From the NCBI GenBank assembly GCA_011037195.1, contig JAAEAF010003490.1, positions 1 through 64,000 of the forward strand: 64,000 nucleotides of DNA, in the 5' to 3' direction. Source of the stretch: Triatoma infestans (Eukaryota > Arthropoda > Insecta > Hemiptera > Reduviidae). A program made the position numbers and the translations under genes. Shown piece after piece: positions 56,451 through 64,000 of this stretch; the first letter of the stretch is position 1, and each line of letters starts with the position of its first letter. The notes under the pieces are model-generated. The model saw only the letters and a program-made list of their open reading frames with translations, ran no database searches and was not told where the DNA came from.

Positions 56451-56754
56451 TTATGGACGTTTGGATTATAACAAAGAAAGGGAAAATTTTTTTAATGAAA
56501 TTACAAGATATTGCTTTGCTCCCCACTATTTTAAAGACATAATATTTTCAAATAATACCTTTGTATACTCTGCTCATGTGGAATTTATAAAAAGTTACAA
56601 AATTTAAAAACCTCCCAGACTATTATTGTTAAATAAAGGTTGTTGATTGGTTAATAATGTAAACACTGATACAAAAAAAAAAAATCAGTTAAAAAAGTAA
56701 CATAAAAAGTTCAGGTTGTGAATCACTCAAACGGTTTCCTATAATGCATTTTTT
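56451..56754. other. AT-rich, nothing recognised
   Basis: Short spacer. Confidence 0.35.
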
Positions 56755-56910
56755 TTTATTATTGAAGCCCGCAGCCTTCTCAGTGCATTACCGGTCGCCG
56801 GGCCGTGAGACTATTAGGAAAAGCTGCAGAAGAGAAAAAGTAAGCGTAGAACTGCTGGACTTGAATCCAGGACCTTCGCCTGCGAAACTGGTCTGGATTT
56901 AACAGTAGCC
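56755..56910 (-). mobile_element. tRNA-derived SINE (family A related), minus strand
   Basis: On the minus strand, GGATTCAAGTCCAGCAG (B box) is followed by a shortened body with AATGCACTGAGAAGGCTGCG and an A-rich tail (T-rich at 56750-56762). Confidence 0.7.
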
Positions 56911-57203
56911 CTAGGTGTAGTCTATCTTCAATGATTTAGTCGATACATCAGCTACCTGATATGACAGGTCTACTAACCTGTATGTTGTATCCATCACCTA
57001 TAGAACAACCAGACGTAATAGAATTATACATTATACGGAAATTAATAACTTGCAGCTCCCACATTCCTTCAAAAATCAAATTTCCTTGCGAATGATTAAA
57101 TAAAAGCGATAAGTTGAGCATATTAAGAAACGGCTGACAATATGGCGCAACCTGAAACTTGGGAAGCCTACTTTGCTATGTTCTCCCACAAAGCATCTTC
57201 TTG

Positions 57204-57653
57204 TTAGAGAGGAAGATGACCAGAGAAGTTTATTGCCAAGGTTATAATAGGTAAGGGGCCCTTTTCACACACAATGTGAGATCTTTTAGATGATCCATAT
57301 TCTAGAACAAGAGGATCTTTAGGGGCAAGGATTTTTGCTTGGTAAGGGCTACTAGGATTCTGAGACAGCCAATGGTCGGAATTATCTTTCATCTCAGTTT
57401 GGAGTTGATTCAGTACTGACGTAGGATAATCCTGAGGGTCCACCTCGAACCCATCTTGAGAGATTCAGAAGGATTGTACAATAATTCTAATTTTATAGGA
57501 GATTTTGTGTAACAACAGAAGTAAATTTTGAATAGAAGAAATAACTTCTACCCCTAACTCCTTCGGGGTGAGTTTAGTGGTTGTAAATAGTCCAAAAAAA
57601 CTGATTATTGAGCACACATGGGACTGACATGGAGACATTGCTGTACTATTCAC
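57204..57653 (-). pseudogene. Unassigned frame split by one stop
   Basis: 57653 to 57204 on the minus strand is one frame of about 149 codons with a single TGA at 57465-57467. It contains TTTKLTPKELGVEVISSIQ and DPQDYPTSVLNQLQTEMKDN. It does not resemble the LINE proteins. It may be part of an LTR element associated with the direct repeats that follow, or a decayed host exon. Confidence 0.25.
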
Positions 57654-57871
57654 AGATTTGTCTTAGCAACATGTCATATGAGGCGTAACGGATCTCCCTA
57701 AGGCAAGCTGTACAAAATCCTTCACCTAAGGAGATCAAGATCTGGCTATCTTAATCCCTAGGAGATGGGAAGGAGAAGTACAGCAAGTTTTCCACAAGTA
57801 TAAAATAGGGGCTAACTACATGAAAACTTTCAATCTGAAATTCACTCATTTATATCACACTGTAATGTTTT

Positions 57872-58400
57872 GGTGTGATGTGTGTTTGTAGTAAATAGCA
57901 TGAGCGGTTTCGTATTAGGACTTGTAAGTATGTAAGCTTAAAAGAGAATGAAGTATTAGTAATAATCAAGAAATCACCACTGTTTTATAAATAATTATAT
58001 TATTCTTTAAGAGAAATTAAGTACTTTGAATATCACAATAAAAGCTTATAATAAATTCTTATAACTTGATACTGGTATAGCTCTGATGCTTCCTCCTCGA
58101 TTTTTAGAACAAGTCTGTCTTTAAAAGAATCTCTTCTATTTGTTCCTTCAATTCCTCCCCTGTGAGGAGAAGGGGTAGTGCAATGCCATAATTGTTCTTG
58201 AACCGTACCAGTAACTGGACTTGTTATACCTGGGCTTGTCCTTTTGCAAGGGAATGTCAATCTTTTTCTTAATTTTGATTTTATTTATATGTTTTGCATC
58301 CATCACAACAGTCTTCAACAACACATAACCATCCACCAACACTCTGCCAGTTTAGTCTGTCATTGTCTACACATGTTACTTTATATTTATAGAATCAGTT
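57872..58400 (-). repeat. LTR-like direct repeat, copy 1
   Basis: Diverged homologue of 60667-61215 in the same orientation (for example AAGAAATCACCACTGTTTT). On the minus strand a purine tract (GGGGAGGAATTG) precedes a TGAAGG start. Just upstream, a short open frame (58148-58342) contains DAKHINKIKIKKKID. This arrangement suggests the 3' end of an LTR retrotransposon plus LTR. Confidence 0.5.
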
Positions 58401-58439
58401 CTGTAAAGTCCTTGCAGTACTCTATTTTTTGTTAATATA

Positions 58440-58628
58440 TCAGTGTGCTTTTAAGTTTACTGCCCGGTTTGTTTGGGCATCACCTAGGTTTGCTCTATAG
58501 AATTGGTTTAGGGCTAGATTTCTGTTCAAAACGCGGATTGATTTTCTTCCTGGTAACTGTAAAAGCCTCCAGCTTTCGGATAGCACAAATCCAAATATTA
58601 ATAACAGATATAAAACTACTTGATTCAT
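58440..58628 (-). CDS. Possible small secreted peptide or signal-peptide exon
   Basis: Starts with a true ATG: MNQVVLYLLLIFGFVLSES, then WRLLQLPGRKSIRVLNRNLA and a further 23 residues to a stop (62 in all). The first 19 residues look like a classic signal peptide (short N-region, hydrophobic core, small residues at the end). LPGRK resembles an amidation/dibasic cleavage site. A GTGATG donor-like site near 58482 could make it a first exon. It may be chance. Confidence 0.3.
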   Translation of the reverse strand: MNQVVLYLLLIFGFVLSESWRLLQLPGRKSIRVLNRNLALNQFYRANLGDAQTNRAVNLKAH

Positions 58629-60666
58629 AATATTCTAAACTTTTGATGAGAATAATACTTATTAATTATTACAGAATAAGATTTCTATTATTTGTTTTAT
58701 TATTATCCGCTCTTAACATTAATTAAGCACAAATTACTTGTAATAATTTCTTCAGTTTACCACCATTCTCCACTATTTTCTAAAGGTAGATTTTTATTCA
58801 ACTGTAAAGGAAATGAAGTTGGATAAACAAGTTTAATTAAAGTAGTGAAATTGGGAGGGTCTAGTACAGAGAGAGATAGAGAACAGAGCAAACTTTGTTT
58901 AAGACCTCCGTTTGCAACACATCTAAAGTACAAGTTCGGGGTATATTCTTTGGGATAATCTCAGATACTCTAAATGGCAACCTTACTGTGAGGTACTCAA
59001 CAACAGTGATAATACTATATATGCTTGTAGATAACATTCAACCTTTTGTTTCCCATGTATTACCAGTATATACATTTACGTTAATTAAACCAATATGTAG
59101 GTATGGCATTATTGCAAACACTTTAGAAATTGAAACTTTGAGAGACTCACCCAACGATCTATCGTTTCTGTATATGAAGTTCTAAAAAGTAATTGTGAAA
59201 CTTTAAAAATGCATTAATTTCTTTTGTCAAACACATTTATATAAAAAGTATATTCTCCTTCAGATATGAAAAATTCTTCAATAACATTCCGATTGATTAA
59301 GTAATTTCTTTTATTTATTTAATTAATTAGTAATTTCCATGAAAAGTCTCTTCCTTACTCTAGAAACAGAGAGCATGCAACACACAGATAGCCTCAGAAA
59401 TGTTTTCAAATCTTCCAAGCGTTAAAAATAGCTTTCTGCTTTAGTTATTATTGGAATTCTGATTAATAACTCGACAATTTTATGACTTTACTTTTCCTTC
59501 ACGTTTTAAGAATATCCACAAAATAACAGAATCTGAACTTTTCCTCTATAACATTAGAAATTATTTCTGATTCAACAAATAGTTTTTTACAAATTAAAAA
59601 AATGTTATGAAAATTCTTGGAAAAAGTGTCCAAAAATTTAGAATTGTGCTGGGAGAATTTTTTATCGGAAACTACAAAAGCACAATGGTCTGATATCCGG
59701 TAAAATTAATTTGTATTTTTGTCTGCAGGATAATTACATAATACACTTTGCTGGCCAGTGTCGACCATTTGTGGAAAAAAGTTCGCTACGGAAACATCTC
59801 GACGAATCCCCTCAAAGTAGATGTAAACGAAAATATGACAAGCTGAAAAAACTGCTGCAACTTGGAAAATACTTAAACTGATACTATCTAGTAAGAGAAT
59901 GGTATACTTATATACCACAACACTATCAATTTGGATTTACGGATACACCACGGCTTCCAGCTCTCTCCCTATCCATCATCCGCAATCTCGCCGTCATCCA
60001 CAATCTAAAGTACTCCCGCGTATCACTTATACAACTAACTTTATCCACTCTTATCCGTTATAATAACCTGAATATTCCTTTCATCTCCAATCCAGTCAAA
60101 ACTCGAAATAGAAATTTCTACTCTAATCTATCTTCTCATGCCTACATCTTGATGTGTTCTCGAGCAACCACAACCAACCTGAAACTTAAAACAGTCGCTT
60201 ATAAGGTAAATGAACTCAAGACAATCTACTGTTAAAATTATTATAAAATATCTATATTAAGAGGGGATACCAATGGTTGTTTGCTGACAGACAACAAGTG
60301 GATATTCATGTATATTATTATAATACTTAATAGAGTGAAAAAAATTTAATTAATTTGCAACTAATGTAATGTCTAGTGTTGAGTACATCACCTAATCTAA
60401 CATCCAAATTAATTGTTGTGTAGTATTAGTAGTATATATACAAGTTAGTTATTTTCCAGCCAAGTAAACATCACGTGTAATTCACTCATTACTAACTACA
60501 TTAATATTACAAAATTTGCTTCTGACTCAACAATCTTCTCTTGCACAGGCTTAAACTAAGTCTAATTATTATAATAATTAAACTATTATACCAACAGAAA
60601 TGTGCTCAGCATATAGTTTTGTTCTCAACTATTTACATAAGTAATTTATTATTAAATCAATCAGTT
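58629..60666. other. Interior between LTR-like repeats; no gene recognised
   Basis: 58895-59185 has an unassigned 96-codon frame. 59910-60235 (plus) is open for about 108 codons without a clear ATG and contains TPRLPALSLSIIRNLAVIHN. Neither matches a gag, protease or reverse transcriptase motif that I can name. Confidence 0.3.
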
Positions 60667-61215
60667 GGTGATGTGTTGTAGTTTGTAGTAGCGTCACGAG
60701 CGGTTTTGTAAAGGGGCTTGTAAGTGTGAATATTTAAAGAGAAAGAAGTATTATAAATAAGCAAGAAATCACCACTGTTTTTTAAATAATTATATTATTC
60801 TCTAAATGAAATTTAAATACTTTTCAATATCACAATATTATGTTTATTAAATCAATTATTTATCTAGATTAAATGCAAAACTCTTATGTTATAACTTATG
60901 ACTGGCACTGATGCTAAGAGAGCGATTCCTGATACAAGTATTTTGGTTCAATGTCTAATTCAGACTGTCTAAAAAGAATGCCTTCTCTTCATAGTTCAAA
61001 TCCTCCCTTTTAAAAAGGGTCAAAGACAAAGCTAACCAAGTACTATGAACTCTTCTGTAACGGTATCTTCTACCTGAGTGTTACCCTTCTTTGCCAACAA
61101 GCTTGCATTTTTCTCTCAAATAAAATAGATATAATTTCTGGCATCTATCACATCTACAGCACAACTCTTTCTAATAATCTATTGCCTGCACTCAACTCTC
61201 TACGTTAAGTCCTTT
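60667..61215 (-). repeat. LTR-like direct repeat, copy 2
   Basis: Partner of 57872-58400. The purine tract AAAAGGGAGGA is at the same relative place. The copies are well diverged, so the pair is old. Confidence 0.5.
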
Positions 61216-61709
61216 TACAAATTAGAAATTTTTTATAAGTTAGCCACACTAGGCTATTACTATTAGAACAAGTAAGAGCTGAACAAGCTGAGCTATCTAT
61301 CTAGCTAACGCTACATTGTACATTACCAACCAACCTCATCATCACTCTTTTCTTGGTGTCTCTCTCTTTTTACACATTCTCCTCACAAAGTGCGTTAAAA
61401 TATAACCTGTGGTAGAGCAAGTTTTTTGTTTCATTTTTCCTCATTCCTAATCACCACTTCCTGCTACCTTACACCAGCTAGAATAATAGAACGAATAATA
61501 TTACACCAGTAGTATCTAAAATGGGTAATGCTATCTCAGATCCTGTAAAAAAAAATCCTAAATAAATAATAAGTACACATTAGTAAATACATAAGCATAA
61601 ATACGGCTTGAATATGTAAAAAAGATCAAAACAAAACAAAAATTAAAATAACAGTCTACCATATAAATGCATATAATTAGCAAGTAAATAATAAAATAAA
61701 TCCAGAGAA
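61216..61709. other. AT-rich, nothing recognised
   Basis: No gene or repeat could be supported. Confidence 0.35.
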
Positions 61710-61931
61710 GGGTGGGATTAGCTCAGTGGTAGCGCACTTTTCGCCGTCGTTCCGGGTTCGAGTCCAGCAGTGCTGCCCATAGCATTTTTCGCCATAGAAG
61801 CTACTAATGCTTACTGTCCGGTAATTGGAAGTGTTCACTGTAACATGAGAATACTATCCGGATGCCAGCATTGTACTAGAAAGATCTGGACGCCATCGAC
61901 CATAGAGGTTGACAGGTCTAAAAAAAAAAAT
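61710..61931 (+). mobile_element. tRNA-derived SINE (family A), complete
   Basis: GGGATTAGCTCAGTGGTAGC (A box) and GGTTCGAGTCC (B box) are the best-preserved promoter boxes in the window. The body and A tail are typical. Imperfect flanks AATAAATCCAGAGA / AATAACTCCAAAGA may be the target duplication. Confidence 0.85.
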
Positions 61932-62009
61932 AACTCCAAAGATCAAAAATAAAAACATAATTTTTAAAGGTTACTTAGAAATTAAAACTTCAATTTAAAA
62001 AAAAAAAAA

Positions 62010-63029
62010 TCTGGTGTGAAACACTCACACAACTTTCTCTTACTCCAGTTCTCAAAATGATAATTGACAAATTTTATAGTTTGTGTACCAAATTTAATGA
62101 AATTCGTCGAAAACTGAAAAAACTGTTCAGTAAAAGCGCACTTCCGGTTTACTAATTTTCTTGAAACTCGGAATTTCAGCCATCTATTTATTTCTAATTA
62201 TGTTTGGATGATAGAATTGTATAATGAACTAGGATAGCACTTTGATGAAAATCTAACCCCACCCCTCCCCTAAAAGTGCTCTTAAAAGAAATTTCCCAGA
62301 GAAATGTTTTAAATAAAAGTTGTAGATCTTGCATGTTTAGTTTATATACGAAGTTTCAAAAAAATCGTCGGAGCCATTTTTGAGAAAATTGCGAAAAAGT
62401 GAATAAATCATTTAGTAAAGTGGTAAAGTAAACGCACTTTCGGTTATATGATTTTTTTCAAACTCGGAATTTCAACAACATATTTAATTCTAATTAACAT
62501 TATTTAGATGACAGAATTGTCTAATAAACTGAAATAGCACTTTAGATGAAAACCTAACCCCACCCCTCCCCCAAAAGTGCCCTTCAATGCATTTTCCCGG
62601 AGAAATGTTTCTAATAAAAGTTGTAGCTCTTTGTATGTGTGGTTGATGTTTAAAGTTTAAAGAAAATCGTCGGAGCGATTTTTGAGAAAATCGCAAAAAA
62701 GTAAAAAATCTAACTAGTAAAGTGGTACTTCCGGTTGAGGAATTTTGACAGATAACGTAGTGTCAGATCCCACGGTGATACCTAAACGGAATATCAAGTT
62801 TCAACTTTCTACGGTTTTTCGTTTTTGAACTATGCTGTTCACATACATACACACACACACACGGACACACATACGGACACACACACACACACACACCATT
62901 TGCTAAAAACCACTTTTTTGGACTCAGGGGTCCAAGACCTTAAAACGGATACTTCCGGTGAAAACTCAATATCGAACATTTGACACGATTACAATACTTC
63001 CTCTTACTAGAAGTAAGAGAAAGTAAAAA
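62010..63029 (+). repeat. Hairpin-ended repeat, complete reference copy (HINE-like)
   Basis: The 5' tip TCTGGTGTGAAACACTCACA forms a small hairpin. ACTTTCTCTTACT (62032-62044) recurs inverted at 63012-63024. Two internal units of about 300 bp are followed by (CA)n at 62846-62896, then a 3' hairpin CTCTTACT-AGA-AGTAAGAG (63001-63019). The inverted subterminal motif, 3' hairpin and central microsatellite match the layout of Helentron-associated (HINE/DINE-1-like) non-autonomous elements. No protein is encoded. Confidence 0.75.
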
Positions 63030-63089
63030 TTTTGTAATAGCTTATAGAGCAAAAGAAAACGATAATTGACAACCCAACCAGAAAAAAAA

Positions 63090-63640
63090 TCTGGTGTGCA
63101 ATGACTTTCTCTAACATGACTTTCTCTTACTCCAATTGATAAAATTTAATCAACAAATTTTCTTTAAAATTGCAGCGTTTATAATATTCAGTTGGGCTGG
63201 CCATTAAAACAGTGGTGGGGATTTTATTTGTATACCTGAGCGGCCGTATATGGGGAATGGTCTACGTCAAAACCAATAAAGTAATAGATACTAAGGTTAC
63301 ATAAATTTATGTGTGTGTAGATAGTATACAAAGTTTAGAGTTAGGAGAAAATCAAAAATTTAAAAACCATTCTTCAGTAAAGTCACCCTTTCGGTTGTAG
63401 AGTTATAGCCGGAAAACCTCGCATCTGATATGTTGGTAGTACCTAAACGGAATACCAAGTTTGAGCTTCCTGTGACTTTTCGTTTTTAAGATATTCTGTT
63501 AATCACACACACACACACACACACACATAAAACATTCGCTAAAAACGTTTTCTTCGTATTCAGGAATTTCCGGCGAAAACTCAATTTCGAAAATCTGGCT
63601 CGTTCGCAATATTTCCTTTTACTAAGAGTATGTGAAAATA
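63090..63640 (+). repeat. Hairpin-ended repeat, short form
   Basis: Same ends as the preceding copy but only one internal unit. (CA)n lies at 63504-63526. It follows the previous copy by 60 bp in the same orientation. Confidence 0.7.
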
Positions 63641-64000
63641 AAAAATATTTAGGATGAATATGAAATAGATGTTTATGGATACACAATATTATTATAATTT
63701 TTTTTTAGAATTTATTTATTTATTTATTTATTTATTTATGATCAAATTACACAAATTGCACAAAAATAATATTCATTAAATCATATAGCCTATGGTCAGT
63801 GACCGTCAGGCGAGTTCCTTGTTACAGTACGAGCCAGTATCATAATTATATCAAAAATAGCAATATATCGTAATTCTATAATAATAAATTTGTTTAAAAA
63901 TATGAGATAAATTATCAAAATAAATTTTTAAATTATCGGATAAACCATTTCAATAATAACTTAACACAACCATAACAAACAATATACTTATATGTAGCAT
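63641..64000. other. Low-complexity end of window
   Basis: (TTTA)n at about 63709-63738, otherwise AT-rich. Nothing recognised. Confidence 0.4.

Noticed and set aside
57204..57653. Functional host gene
   Set aside because: An internal stop and lack of splice or family evidence; kept only as an unassigned broken frame.
61710..61790. A true tRNA gene at the GGGATTAGCTCAGTGGTAGC head
   Set aside because: A and B boxes are present, but there is no paired acceptor stem, and the sequence continues into the SINE body seen in several other copies.
1..64000. Endogenous viral element or bacterial insert
   Set aside because: No viral structural or replication protein and no bacterial-type gene cluster was recognised on either strand.

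Overview
This is eukaryotic nuclear DNA from an AT-rich, repeat-packed animal genome, most likely an insect and possibly a hemipteroid one. The evidence is spliced exons with GT/AG boundaries, many relics of arthropod-type retroelements, tRNA-derived SINEs and a Tc1 element. There is no bacterial operon structure, no rRNA gene and no CRISPR array. Species-level identity cannot be read from the sequence.

The one host gene that can be reconstructed is a duplicated, unnamed three-exon gene on the minus strand. Gene A has exon 1 at 11658-11839, exon 2 at 9633-9783 and exon 3 at 5582-6025. All splice phases match and give a 258-residue protein with two CxxC knuckles. Gene B has the matching exon 2 (20479-20644) and exon 3 (15187-15639), but no first exon was found. 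The duplication is large: window position 1 aligns with about 13228, and about 11450 aligns with about 22040. Each copy therefore acts as an empty-site reference for the mobile elements inserted in the other.

0-14 kb: a near full-length non-LTR retrotransposon (532-5017, minus) lies between 190-bp direct repeats, followed by gene A, whose introns carry a Jockey fragment and SINEs. 13-24 kb: gene B, with a Tigger fragment, two Penelope-like insertions with inverted pseudo-LTRs and a Jockey 3' end. 24-35 kb: fragments of Jockey and RNase H-type LINEs, and SINEs of two families. 36-42 kb: LTR-like repeats, an R1-clade 3' half and a decayed Tc1 element with both terminal inverted repeats. 42-64 kb: complete copies of an abundant 0.55-1.0 kb repeat, a Penelope-like element with direct pseudo-LTRs, further LINE ends, LTR-like direct repeats, SINEs and long AT-rich stretches.

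The abundant repeat has a 13-bp inverted subterminal motif, a 3' hairpin and internal CA/GT microsatellite. This is the layout of Helentron-associated (HINE/DINE-1-like) non-autonomous elements, and the repeat explains most otherwise anonymous sequence. Nearly all retroelement reading frames are broken. The most unusual observations are the diverging gene pair with a flank better conserved than its coding exon, the 190-bp repeats around a LINE, and a SINE ending in LINE 3' sequence.
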